A DNA stretch of 64,000 bases from CAVZOY01 sp963777095 (GTDB lineage: Bacteria > Actinomycetota > Actinomycetes > Mycobacteriales > Geodermatophilaceae). Numbering within the stretch: position 1 is the stretch's first letter; each line of letters starts with the position of its first letter. The stretch spans positions 248,001 to 312,000 of the forward strand of contig CAVZOY010000003.1 in NCBI GenBank assembly GCA_963777095.1, given 5' to 3'. Below are positions 1 to 8,642 of this stretch, in pieces. The notes below the pieces were generated by a model. The model was not told the origin of the DNA, searched no databases, and saw only the letters and a program-made list of their open reading frames with translations. A program made the position numbers and the translations under genes.

Positions 1-1032
1 GATCCCCGCCCGTATCGCCCGAGCCCAGCGGGAGCGGCGGCTGGTGCCGATGACCAGCTGGGTGGCCTCCGCGGCGCGCGCGAACTCCAGCAGCGCCCCC
101 GGGATGTCGTCCCCAACAACCTGGTGGAAGCTGCCTCCCAGGTTCTCCACCAGCTGACGCTGCCGCTGCAGCGCGATGGTCGACGCTCCGTCCGGGCCGT
201 CGCCCGACAGCACGTGCACCGCCAGGAGGTCGATCTCGCCGCCCCGGGCGGAACGGGAAGCGATCCTGGCGCCGCGCCGGATGAGTGTGTCGCCCTCGGG
301 GCCGCCGGTCAGGGCAACCACCACCCGCTCCCGCGCCGCCCACACGTGATCGATGGCGTGCTCGGCCCGGTACCGCCGCAGGCCCTCGTCGACCCGGTCG
401 GCCAGCCACAGCAGGGCAAGCTCGCGCAGCGCGGTCAGGTTGCCGAGGCGGAAGTAGTTCCCCATCGCGGCGTCGATCTTCTCGGCCGGGTAGACGTTGC
501 CGTGCGCCAGCCGCCGGCGCAGCGCCTCAGGGGACATGTCGACCAGCTCGATCTGGTCGGACCGACGCACGACCGCGTCGGGCACCGTCTCCTGGGGCGG
601 GACGCCGGTGATCTGCTCGACGACGTCGCTGAGGCTCTCCAGATGTTGCACGTTCACCGTGGTGAGTACGCTGATGCCGGCGTCCAGCACTTCTTCGATG
701 TCCTCCCACCGCTTCACGTGCCGGCTACCGGGAGCGTTGGTGTGAGCGATGTCGTCGATGAGGACAACCTGCGGGCAGCGGGCGAGCACCCCTTCGACGT
801 CCAGCTCCGACACGGAGGACCCGTCGCGCGTAACCTTGCTGCGGGGGAGGACCTCGAGTCCGGACAACTGCTCGGCGGTGTGGGTCCGGCCGTGGGTCTC
901 CACGAGGCCGACGACCACGTCCGTGCCCCGGGAGCGCCGACGATGCGCCTCACCAAGCATCGCGTACGTCTTCCCGACACCGGGCGCGGCGCCGAGGTAG
1001 ATGCGCAGAATGCCGCGGGTCATAGCCCTCAT
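1..1032 (-). CDS. kdpD: KdpD sensor kinase, N-terminal part (cut by window edge)
   Basis: This is the N-terminal 344 residues of the potassium-responsive sensor kinase KdpD; the membrane and kinase domains lie beyond position 1. The KdpD domain starts with the Walker-A-like GAAPGVGKTYAML and continues with HTNAPGSRH and LTTVNVQHLES, which are KdpD signatures. It is followed by a universal-stress-protein domain ending in VIGTSRRSRW near the edge. The usual DELAHTN motif reads DDIAHTN here. Two ATG codons nine bases apart (1032 and 1023) are possible starts; I chose the outer one, which has GGCGGA upstream. In the known system KdpD controls the kdpFABC potassium pump through KdpE. Neither is in the window, so they may lie to the left. 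Confidence 0.9.
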   Translation of the reverse strand, partial: MRAMTRGILRIYLGAAPGVGKTYAMLGEAHRRRSRGTDVVVGLVETHGRTHTAEQLSGLEVLPRSKVTRDGSSVSELDVEGVLARCPQVVLIDDIAHTNAPGSRHVKRWEDIEEVLDAGISVLTTVNVQHLESLSDVVEQITGVPPQETVPDAVVRRSDQIELVDMSPEALRRRLAHGNVYPAEKIDAAMGNYFRLGNLTALRELALLWLADRVDEGLRRYRAEHAIDHVWAARERVVVALTGGPEGDTLIRRGARIASRSARGGEIDLLAVHVLSGDGPDGASTIALQRQRQLVENLGGSFHQVVGDDIPGALLEFARAAEATQLVIGTSRRSRWARAIRAGI

Positions 1033-1160
1033 GATCGTCCGCCTGAGCAGTTCCGAGGCCCGCCGGGCGTGAGCCGCTGGGAAGCGTGGTGCCACGATGG
1101 TGGCCGAACGAGCCGTTCAGGGTCGTCCTTCGTGGTCCACCGACGGCATCAGATGGGGGA

Positions 1161-2285
1161 TCAGCCCCATACCTCCGCGGCCGTCTCCACGATGAGTTCC
1201 AGCTTGGCGATCTGCTCGTCGCGAGTCAGCGCGTTGCCCTCGACAGTGGAGGAGAACCCGCACTGCCCCGACAGCGCCAGCTGGTCGAGCGGCACGAACG
1301 ACGCCGCCTCGTCGATCCGCCGCTTCAGGTCGTCCTTGTTCTCCAGCTGCGGACGCTTCGTCGTCACCAGGCCGAGGACGACGCGCTTGCCCGGTGGCAC
1401 GAACCGCAGCGGCTCGAACCCGCCGGACCGAGCGTCGTCGTACTCGAGGAAGAAGCCGTCGACGTCGAGTCCGGCGAACAGCGCCTCGGCGACGAAGTCG
1501 TAACCGCCTTCTGCAACCCACGAGGAGCGGAAGTTGCCACGGCACATGTGAGTCGTGACCGTCAGCCCCGCGGGCCGGTCGGCGAGCGCCGCGTTGATCT
1601 GTCGGATGTAGCGCTCGTGCAGGTGATCGGCGTCGCGGCCCTGGGCGGCGATCTCGGCGCGCTGGGCGGGGTCGTTGAGGTAGGCCAGGCTGGTGTCGTC
1701 GAACTGCAGGTACGTACAGCCCTGCGCGGCGATGCCCCGGACCTGCTGGCTGTAGGCGGCGGACAGGGCGTCCCAGAACGAGTCCTCGTCGGGATAGACC
1801 TTCGGATCGATCGCCGCCGCCCCGCCGCGGTAGTGGACCATCGACGGGGAGGGAATGGTCAGCTTCGCCGTCTGCCCCTCCCCGACGACCGACTGCAGGA
1901 ACGCGAAGTCCCGCCCGAAGATCGGCTCGTCGATCCTGAGCGGACCGTCGACGTGCAGCCCCGCCGGCGTGAAGTCGATCGTGCCGTCGGCGTTCTTGAA
2001 GTGCACGACGATGTTCTGGTCGGTCACCTTTGTGATGCCGTCGATCGCGTAGATGAAGTCCATGTGCCAGGACGCCCGGCGGAACTCCCCGTCGGTGGCC
2101 GTGCGCAGCCCGACGTCGGCCTGCATGCGCACGACGTCGCGGATCGCGTCGTCCTCGATGCCGCGCAGCTCGGCGTCGTCGATCTCGCCGGCGGCGTGCC
2201 TCGCCCGCGCGTCGAGCAGCGTGTGGGGACGGAGCAGGCTGCCGACGTGGTCGGCCCGGAACGGCGGTCCGGAGGTGTCACTCAT
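1161..2285 (-). CDS. Cobalamin-independent methionine synthase-like protein (MetE C-terminal family)
   Basis: This 374-residue protein belongs to the short MetE-like family (COG0620), which has only the catalytic barrel of MetE. Members transfer a methyl group to a thiol such as homocysteine. The zinc-binding residues are recognisable: His and Cys in THMCRGN (about residues 246-248) and Cys in SGQCGF (about 340). The N-terminal FRADHVGSLLRP is typical of the family. It is transcribed away from the aldehyde dehydrogenase that starts at 2428, with about 140 bases between them for divergent promoters. Without the N-terminal MetE half its methyl donor is uncertain; short members may use simpler donors than polyglutamylated folate. 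Confidence 0.88.
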   Translation of the reverse strand: MSDTSGPPFRADHVGSLLRPHTLLDARARHAAGEIDDAELRGIEDDAIRDVVRMQADVGLRTATDGEFRRASWHMDFIYAIDGITKVTDQNIVVHFKNADGTIDFTPAGLHVDGPLRIDEPIFGRDFAFLQSVVGEGQTAKLTIPSPSMVHYRGGAAAIDPKVYPDEDSFWDALSAAYSQQVRGIAAQGCTYLQFDDTSLAYLNDPAQRAEIAAQGRDADHLHERYIRQINAALADRPAGLTVTTHMCRGNFRSSWVAEGGYDFVAEALFAGLDVDGFFLEYDDARSGGFEPLRFVPPGKRVVLGLVTTKRPQLENKDDLKRRIDEAASFVPLDQLALSGQCGFSSTVEGNALTRDEQIAKLELIVETAAEVWG

Positions 2286-2427
2286 GCCGCCAGCCTGGCC
2301 GACTCAGCCGACCGGCGCAGCCCCCGGGCGCGGGGTGGTCGAGTGGGCGAGACTGCCGGGGTAGGCGGGCCCGCGTCGCCGGCCGACGTTGGACGCCGAG
2401 TGCATCCGACCCGTGGAGGGACCGACC

Positions 2428-3879
2428 ATGTTCGAGACGAGCCTGCTCATCGGCAACGAGGAACTGGCCGCTACCAGTGGCAAGACGTTCGACCGCGCCA
2501 ACCCCGTCAGCGGGGACCCCGTGACCAGGTGTCAGGCGGCCACCTCCGAGGACGCGGTCAAGGCGGTCGACGCCGCAGCGGCAGCGTTCCAGACGTGGGC
2601 TGCGGCGACTCCGAGTGAACGGCGCGCCAAGCTGCTGAAGGCCGCCGACCTGCTCGAGGGCAACGCAGAGCGCTTCGTCGTGCGGATGGCCGCCGAAGCC
2701 GGTGCCACCGCGGGGTGGGGTCACTTCAACGTGCAGCTCGCCGCGGGCATGCTGCGGGAGGCTGCGGGTCTCACGACCCACGTCGGCGGACAGATCATCC
2801 CCTCGGACGTGCCCGGCAGCCTGAGCATGGGGCTCCGCCAGCCGGCGGGCGTCGTGATCGGCATGGCGCCGTGGAACGCGCCCGTGATCCTGTCGACCCG
2901 CGCCGTCGCGTTCCCGCTCGCGGCCGGCAACACGGTCGTCCTGAAGTGCTCCGAGCTCTCGCCGGCCACGCACATGCTGCTCGGAGAGATCCTTCTCGAA
3001 GCCGGCTTCGGCGACGGCGTCGTCAACGTGATCACGGTGGCTCCCGAAGACGCCGGCGAGGTGACCGAGGCCATGGTGGCGCACCCGGCCGTACGCCGCG
3101 TCAACTTCACCGGCTCCACCCGGGTCGGCCGCATCATCGGCGAGGTCTGCGCCCGTCACCTCGTGCCCGCGGTGCTGGAGCTCGGCGGCAAGAACCCGCT
3201 CCTCGTCCTCGACGACGCCGATATCGACGCCGCCGTGCAGGGCGCGACGTTCGGAGGCTTCGTCAACCAGGGCCACGTCTGCATGTCGACCGACAAGATC
3301 ATCGTCGATGAGTCGATCGCGGACGAGTTCGTCGAGAAGCTCGTGGCCAGGGTGGAGTCGCTGCCGTGCGGCGACCCGCGCAAGGAGGACGTCGTCCTCG
3401 GCTCGGTCATCGGCCTGAGCACGGTCGAGCACATCCAGCGGCTGGTCGACGACGCCGTGGCCAAGGGCGCGAAGGTCCTGACCAGGGGTGAGCCGCAGGG
3501 CACGATCATGCCCGGCGTGGTGCTGGACCACGTGACACCCGACATGGACATCTTCCATGAGGAGATCTTCGGCCCGGCCGTCACCATCACCCGCGTCACC
3601 ACCGAGGACGAGGCGATCGCCGCGGCGAACGACAGCGCCTACGGGCTGTCCGCCGCCGTCTTCACCAAGGACACCGCACGCGGCTTCCTGGTGGCCCGGC
3701 GCATCGAGTCCGGCATCTGCCACATCAACGCACCGACCGTGCACGACGAGGCGCAGATGCCCTTCGGTGGCGTGAAGGACAGCGGCTACGGGCGATTCGG
3801 CGGGCTGGCGGGCATCGATGCCTTCACCGAACTTCGCTGGATCAGCATGCAGGTCGAGCCGCGCGTCTACCCGTTCTGA
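2428..3879 (+). CDS. NAD(P)-dependent aldehyde dehydrogenase
   Basis: This is a 483-residue aldehyde dehydrogenase, oxidising an aldehyde to a carboxylic acid. The NAD-binding domain contains GMAPWNAPVIL and the glycine-rich FTGSTRVGR. The general base is Glu in VLELGGKNP (about residue 250) and the nucleophile is Cys in GHVCMSTD (about residue 284). The C-terminal MPFGGVKDSGYGRFGG is also typical. The pattern is closest to the salicylaldehyde/vanillin dehydrogenase branch, though the substrate cannot be fixed from sequence. The ATG at 2428 has the ribosome site GTGGAGGG seven bases upstream, so I prefer it over an in-frame ATG at 2389. Confidence 0.9.
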   Translation: MFETSLLIGNEELAATSGKTFDRANPVSGDPVTRCQAATSEDAVKAVDAAAAAFQTWAAATPSERRAKLLKAADLLEGNAERFVVRMAAEAGATAGWGHFNVQLAAGMLREAAGLTTHVGGQIIPSDVPGSLSMGLRQPAGVVIGMAPWNAPVILSTRAVAFPLAAGNTVVLKCSELSPATHMLLGEILLEAGFGDGVVNVITVAPEDAGEVTEAMVAHPAVRRVNFTGSTRVGRIIGEVCARHLVPAVLELGGKNPLLVLDDADIDAAVQGATFGGFVNQGHVCMSTDKIIVDESIADEFVEKLVARVESLPCGDPRKEDVVLGSVIGLSTVEHIQRLVDDAVAKGAKVLTRGEPQGTIMPGVVLDHVTPDMDIFHEEIFGPAVTITRVTTEDEAIAAANDSAYGLSAAVFTKDTARGFLVARRIESGICHINAPTVHDEAQMPFGGVKDSGYGRFGGLAGIDAFTELRWISMQVEPRVYPF

Positions 3880-3973
3880 CGGCGGGCGGGCGGTCGCCCG
3901 ACAGGCGGAGAGGCGGGCGTGCCGGCGGTCGAGGTGCGCTACCGTCGCGCCCTCTCGGCCGAGGAGGCGCCTG

Positions 3974-5005
3974 ATGGCGAGGATGCCCAATGCGAGAGTG
4001 CTGGCCGAGGTGCTGCGCAGTGGGAATCTCCGCGCGCGACTGCGCGCCGCGCGGGAGGGCCTGACCGGGGTTCGGCTTCAGCTGATCGCCGCTGCGCTCG
4101 ACCTGGGCGTGCTCGACGCGCTCGGCGACGGCCCGGTCGGCACCGAGCAGCTGGCCGGGCGCCTGGGTGTGGTCGACCACGATCTGCTGGCCGCCTACCT
4201 CCGGGTCCTCGCCGCCGCGGGGCTGATCACCGGAGAGGGCTCGTGGCGACTCGCCCGGTTCGGTCGCGCGGTCGTCGGCGACGACCAGGTGCGCGCGTCG
4301 TACGAGGGCTTCGGCGGCTATCACACCGAGCTCTACCGGGACCTGCCGGCCCTGCTGCGCGGTGGCCCGGCGCGGCGCGACACCGCGGAGAACGGCGAGG
4401 TGATTGCCCGGCTCTCCGCCGCGATCTACCCGTTCATCCGCGACCTGCTCGTCCGCACGGTCACCGAGCGTCGGCCGCACCGGGTGCTGGACATCGGGTG
4501 CGGTGCCGGCCTGCACCTGGCGGCGATGCTCGAGGCGGCTCCGGACGCCACCGGCGTCGGCGTGGACGCCGACCCCGACGCCGCGGCACTGGCCCGGCGC
4601 ACCCTGAGCGAGCGGGGCCTGGCCGGCCGGGCCAGCGTCGAGACGATCGACATCCGGAAGGCGCTCGCCGCCGGTGGCCCGGCCGCCCTCACCGACGCCA
4701 TCGACCTGGGCCTGCTCGCCAACGTCATCTACTACGTGCCGGTCGACGAGCGGGTGGAGCTGCTGCGCGCGGTCGCCCGCCTGCTCGCACCCGGCGGCGC
4801 CCTCGTGGTCGTCACCACCGTGGCGGGGCCGCAGCTGTTCAGCCGGCACTTGGACCTGCTGCTGCGGGCGCAGGAGGGCCGCATGGAGCTGCCTGCCGTC
4901 GACGTGCTGCTCGGTCAGCTCCGCGAGGCGGGCCTGCAGCCGAACTCCCCGGAGCGGATCGGCCCTCCTGCGGCTGCGCTCAGCGCGGTGACAGCGATCC
5001 GCTGA
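3974..5005 (+). CDS. Class I SAM-dependent methyltransferase with N-terminal winged-helix domain
   Basis: A 343-residue O-methyltransferase-like protein. The first 100 residues look like the dimerisation/winged-helix domain of plant- and polyketide-type O-methyltransferases (LTGVRLQLIAAALDLGVLDAL). The catalytic half holds the SAM motif VLDIGCGAGLHLA (about residue 171) and the Asp-rich VDADPDAAAL that binds the ribose. The ATG at 3974 has GAGGAGG six bases upstream. A TACCGT box at 3940-3945 is a plausible -10 element. The substrate is unknown and the neighbours give no pathway hint. Confidence 0.85.
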   Translation: MARMPNARVLAEVLRSGNLRARLRAAREGLTGVRLQLIAAALDLGVLDALGDGPVGTEQLAGRLGVVDHDLLAAYLRVLAAAGLITGEGSWRLARFGRAVVGDDQVRASYEGFGGYHTELYRDLPALLRGGPARRDTAENGEVIARLSAAIYPFIRDLLVRTVTERRPHRVLDIGCGAGLHLAAMLEAAPDATGVGVDADPDAAALARRTLSERGLAGRASVETIDIRKALAAGGPAALTDAIDLGLLANVIYYVPVDERVELLRAVARLLAPGGALVVVTTVAGPQLFSRHLDLLLRAQEGRMELPAVDVLLGQLREAGLQPNSPERIGPPAAALSAVTAIR

Positions 5006-5193
5006 GGACGTCGGTCATCCGGGGACGATCAGGCCGGTCACTATCTCCGCGGAGAGCGCCACCCCGGGCACGACGGGTCCTGGAGAGGCAGGTGCAGCGC
5101 ACGGACGTCGTCATGGCGGCATCTCACAGGGCGTAGCGGGGTTGTGGCCGATTTTCTAGGACGCCGCTTACCGGTATGCACGGGCTCGAGCGC

Positions 5194-5199
5194 TAGCGT
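5194..5199 (+). promoter_or_regulatory. -10 box (TAGCGT) of a probably leaderless gene
   Basis: TAGCGT lies seven bases before the GTG at 5207. Transcription would then begin at or next to that start codon. The same geometry is seen at 46736-46741. No ribosome-binding site is visible before the GTG, which fits a leaderless message. Confidence 0.45.
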
Positions 5200-5206
5200 G
5201 CGCGTC

Positions 5207-6898
5207 GTGCCAAATGCCTACCGCGAGGCGTTGGCATCGGTCACCGGTAGTCGCAACCTCCGGCTCGCTCAGCTGTCGTCCCTGTCGGCGTGGACGGGCG
5301 AGTTCCTGCTCCTCACAGCGATGACGGTCTACGCGTTCGACACCCACGGCGCGGTGGGCGTCGGCGTCATCGGCTTCCTGCGGGTGCTGCCCGCGACGGT
5401 CGCGCTTCCCTGGTTGGGCGCACTGGCCGACCGGATGGATCGCCGCCGGTTGCTCGTGGTCATGTGCGGGCTCCGAGCGGTCACCGCGGCGGGGGCCGGA
5501 GTCGCGGCTGCCGCCGACCAGCCCGTGGTGGTGTACGCCCTCCTCACGGCCTCGACGGTCTGCCATGTCGCGTACCGGCCTGTGCTCGGCGCTCTGTTCC
5601 CCTCGCTCTGCACCACGCCGGACGAGCTGGCCGGGGTGAACGCGGTGCGGTCCATCCTCGACGGTGCGGCGGCGCTGGTCGGTCCGCTCCTCGCGGCCGC
5701 GCTGCTCGCGGCGTTCAGCGCCGCCGCCGCGTTCGGCGCGGTGGGCCTGCTCGCCGGCCTCGCCGGCGTGCTCGCCGTCGGGCTGCGCTACGAGTCGCTG
5801 CGCCCCGCTGCGGCCGACTCGCCCGCCGAGCGGGCCGGGGTCGTCGCTGACGTCGTCGACGGCCTGCGCGAATTGCGCCGGCGCCCCCGGGCGGCGGAGG
5901 TGATCGTCCTGGGCGGCGTGCAATGCGTCATCCGTGGCGCACTGACGGTGCTGGCGGTGGTGGTGGCGGTGAACGTCACGGACCTGGGCCGCCCGGGGGT
6001 CGGGCTGCTCTGGGCAGCGTTCGGCGTGGGCGGCCTCGTGGCGGCGATGGCGTCGATCGGCGCTGCGGGGAGCGCCCGGCTGGGCACGCTGTTCGGTGCC
6101 GGGATCGCGATGTGGGGCGTGCCGCTGGTTCTGATCGGCCTGCTCTCGGGCGACTACGTGGCGGTCGGCGCGTTCCTGGTCGTCGGCGCCGCCAACGCCC
6201 TCGTCGATGTCACCGGCTTCACGCTGCTGCAGCGACTCGTCCCCGACCGGACGCTGGCGCGGGTGCTCGCTGTGACCGAGGCGGTGTTCTCGCTGGCGCT
6301 GGCGCTGGGCTCGCTGGCGGTCCCCCTCCTCACCTCAGCGCTCGGCGACACCGCGGCGCTCGTCGTCACCGGCTGCATCCTCCCGTCGGCCGTTGCGGTG
6401 CGCTGGGCAGCGCTGCGGGCGATCGATGCGGACATCGGGGTGCGGAAGGACCGGATCGTGCTGCTGCGCCAGGTCCGCATGCTCCGTCTGCTGCCCGTGC
6501 CGGCGATCGAGGGCCTGGCGCTGCGCCTGCGGCGGTTCCGGATAGAGGCGCAGACCGATGTGTTCCGCAAGGGTGACCCCGGCGACGACTTCTACGTCAT
6601 CGAATCCGGCCGCGTGGCGGTGATCGACAGCGGGGAGGAGATTCGCCGACTCGGCCCCGGCGAGGCGTTCGGCGAGATCGCGCTGCTGCGTGCGGTCCCG
6701 CGGAGCGCGACCGTGCGCGCGCTCGAGACCACCGAGCTCGCCGCCCTCAGCGGTCCCGACTTCGTCTCGGCGGTCACGGGCTTCTCCGCCACGTCCTCGA
6801 CCGCCGAGCAACTCGTCAGCGGTTATCTCACCGAGGACCTGCAGCGGCACGAGATCCGACCGCAGGCCGACCCCGACAGCAGCCCGGATGCCCGCTAG
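5207..6898 (+). CDS. MFS transporter fused to a cyclic-nucleotide-binding domain
   Basis: About 563 residues. The first 400 form a multi-helix major-facilitator transporter, with the loop motif GALADRMDRRRLL between helices 2 and 3. Residues about 425-545 form a Crp-like cyclic-nucleotide-binding fold with FRKGDPGDDFYVIESGRV, then the phosphate-binding-cassette region LGPGEAFGEIALLRAVPRSA. The Arg after the GEIALL segment is the residue that usually contacts the cyclic phosphate. Transport may therefore be gated by cAMP or cGMP at the inner face of the membrane. I chose GTG 5207 because of the TAGCGT box seven bases upstream; GTG 5198 and GTG 5144 are in-frame alternatives. The transported substrate is unknown. 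Confidence 0.82.
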   Translation: MPNAYREALASVTGSRNLRLAQLSSLSAWTGEFLLLTAMTVYAFDTHGAVGVGVIGFLRVLPATVALPWLGALADRMDRRRLLVVMCGLRAVTAAGAGVAAAADQPVVVYALLTASTVCHVAYRPVLGALFPSLCTTPDELAGVNAVRSILDGAAALVGPLLAAALLAAFSAAAAFGAVGLLAGLAGVLAVGLRYESLRPAAADSPAERAGVVADVVDGLRELRRRPRAAEVIVLGGVQCVIRGALTVLAVVVAVNVTDLGRPGVGLLWAAFGVGGLVAAMASIGAAGSARLGTLFGAGIAMWGVPLVLIGLLSGDYVAVGAFLVVGAANALVDVTGFTLLQRLVPDRTLARVLAVTEAVFSLALALGSLAVPLLTSALGDTAALVVTGCILPSAVAVRWAALRAIDADIGVRKDRIVLLRQVRMLRLLPVPAIEGLALRLRRFRIEAQTDVFRKGDPGDDFYVIESGRVAVIDSGEEIRRLGPGEAFGEIALLRAVPRSATVRALETTELAALSGPDFVSAVTGFSATSSTAEQLVSGYLTEDLQRHEIRPQADPDSSPDAR

Positions 6899-7003
6899 CC
6901 CGAGTGCGGTGTGCGGCCGGGAGGGCGGCCTGTTGTTCCCGGTGCGCGGCCCCGCCGTCTCGACGACGGCGGGACCACGCGTGCCGGACGAGCGTCTCAG
7001 CTG

Positions 7004-7303
7004 TCAGCCGCACCAGGCGAACAGCTCGGGGTTGGTGGTGTGCAGCGTGACCACCTGACCGAGCGAGAGGTAGCTGCCCTCGGGCAGGTCGGCGAAGATC
7101 GGGCCGCTCACCGGGTCCGCGAGCGTCGAGTAGTCGATCTGCTTCTGCGCGGCCGCCTGCAGGAGACCCAGGTCCTTCAGCGTCCCGATGCCTGCCTGGA
7201 CGCAGGCGGCGCCCGCGTTCGCCGGCGCGGCGGAGGCCGGTGCGGCTGCGAGGCCGACGCTGAGAGCGGTGGCGGCGGTGACGATGGCGATCTTCTTCAG
7301 CAT
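7004..7303 (-). CDS. Small secreted protein of unknown function
   Basis: A 99-residue protein with a clear signal peptide: Lys-rich start, hydrophobic core, cleavage after APASA. The mature part is about 70 residues with one Cys near its start (GAACVQ) and one at the end (FAWCG), which could pair in a disulfide. I recognise no family. The start is ATG 7303, preceded by GGGAGC; a longer frame upstream lacks protein-like sequence. It is a single gene between the MFS transporter and the AlkD-like gene. Confidence 0.65.
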   Translation of the reverse strand: MLKKIAIVTAATALSVGLAAAPASAAPANAGAACVQAGIGTLKDLGLLQAAAQKQIDYSTLADPVSGPIFADLPEGSYLSLGQVVTLHTTNPELFAWCG

Positions 7304-7388
7304 GAGAGCTCCCGAACCGATGTCGTGGATCCGGACCGTCCCGGACCTCACACCCACTACGGCGCGAGTGCCCTCCGCGGATGCACTC

Positions 7389-8060
7389 CTACGGAGCGGC
7401 CTGCCGGCGCACCATCTCGGCGATCCAGACCGGCGCGAACGGAGACGTGCAGTTCGGGGGAGTCGGGTAGTCCTCGAGCACGTGCAGGCGCTCGCCGATC
7501 TCGATCGCACGCGCGCGGTGCTCGGGGTGCTCGATGCCGATCTGGGCCAGGCAGTGGTTCATCGCCCACTGCAGGCGATCCGGGGCGTCCTTCATCGTCG
7601 CCTCGATGACGTCGAGCAGTTCCGCGAGGTCGAGGCCCTCGGGCTTCTTCGCGACGCGTTCGCTCGTCAGCGCCCAGCCGGCACTCGCGACCACCGGATC
7701 CGGATCGGCGAACCAGGCCGTGCGCAGCTCTTCGGCGTGCGGGCTCTTCTTCACCACGTAGTTCACGAGCCAGTCGTGCACCTTGGGGGTGCGCGCCTCG
7801 CGCAGCATGGCGTCCAACTCGTTCCGCTCGAACGCCTTCGGACGGCAGATCAGGATCGCCAGCAGTCTCGCCGCGGTGTCCTCCGTCTCCCAGAGCCGGC
7901 GGGCGAGTTCCTGCTGCGTCTTCAGCCGCTTCGCGAGTGCGCGCAGCTTGCCGAGGTTCGCACCGTGATCGTCCCCGTGCCTCTCGTTCACCTCGCGCAT
8001 CCTCGGGTCCTCGAGCGCGGCCAGCTCGGCCATCACCTCGGCCACCGTCGTCTCGGCCAC
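7389..8060 (-). CDS. DNA alkylation repair protein, AlkD-like HEAT-repeat family
   Basis: About 223 residues, mostly helical repeats as in the AlkD/AlkC family of DNA glycosylases, which release alkylated bases without base flipping. Family-type segments include RLWETEDTAARLLAI, a PKVHDWLVNYVVKK stretch and SAGWALTSERV. The likely start is GTG 8060 (VAETTVAEVMAEL), with AGGAGC a few bases upstream. Frames extending further upstream read through sequence that overlaps the divergent YCII gene's promoter. It diverges from the YCII/sigma operon. Confidence 0.8.
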   Translation of the reverse strand: MAETTVAEVMAELAALEDPRMREVNERHGDDHGANLGKLRALAKRLKTQQELARRLWETEDTAARLLAILICRPKAFERNELDAMLREARTPKVHDWLVNYVVKKSPHAEELRTAWFADPDPVVASAGWALTSERVAKKPEGLDLAELLDVIEATMKDAPDRLQWAMNHCLAQIGIEHPEHRARAIEIGERLHVLEDYPTPPNCTSPFAPVWIAEMVRRQAAP

Positions 8061-8226
8061 GTCCGCTCCTGTCCGTTCCGCCGCGTCGGCGTCCTCTGAT
8101 CCGAGTCGCCTCGGACACGACTTTTCCAGCTGGATGAGTGATCTCATGTCGAGAAACCTCGATCGGCTCCGCTCACCAGGTGTGAAGGACCGCGACAGGC
8201 GCGGTCCGCGAGCCCAGGAGACCACC

Positions 8227-8637
8227 ATGCCGAAGTACCTGCTCCTCAAGCACTACCGCGGCGGCCCCGAGCCGCACCGCCCCTGCCCGCCGATGGACCA
8301 GTGGGCCCCCGAGGACGTGGAGGCGCACATGGCCTTCCAGCGGCACGTCAGCGAGCTGCTCCAGGAGAACGGCGAGTTCGTCGACGCGCAGGCGCTCACG
8401 CCGACGCAGACCTGGGTGCGGTACGGCGGCCCGGACGCCGCGCCGGTCACGACCGACGGCCCGCATCCGGAGATCAGCGACCTCGTGGCGGGCTGGTACA
8501 TGATCGACGTCGACTCGCGCGAGCGCGCACTGGAGCTGGCGGCCTACGTGTCGTCGGAGCCGGGCCCGGGCGGGACGCCGCTCTACGAGTGGATCGACGT
8601 CCGCGAGATCATGACCGAGGCGCCGACCGGCGACTGA
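8227..8637 (+). CDS. YCII-related (DGPF-type) protein
   Basis: A 136-residue protein of the YCII/DGPF family, small ferredoxin-like-fold proteins of uncertain catalytic role. It starts MPKYLLLKHYRGG and contains the TTDGPHPEISDLVAGWY segment, a variant of the DGPF motif. AGGAGACC sits just before the ATG. The sigma factor gene begins five bases after the stop, so the two are one operon. The pairing of DGPF-family proteins with ECF42 sigma factors is well known in actinobacteria and supports both calls. Confidence 0.88.
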   Translation: MPKYLLLKHYRGGPEPHRPCPPMDQWAPEDVEAHMAFQRHVSELLQENGEFVDAQALTPTQTWVRYGGPDAAPVTTDGPHPEISDLVAGWYMIDVDSRERALELAAYVSSEPGPGGTPLYEWIDVREIMTEAPTGD

Positions 8638-8642
8638 CCGTC

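Noticed and set aside
124..1503. A 459-codon open frame on the + strand opposite kdpD and the MetE-like gene
   Set aside because: The minus strand gives unmistakable KdpD and MetE motifs; the plus frame has none.
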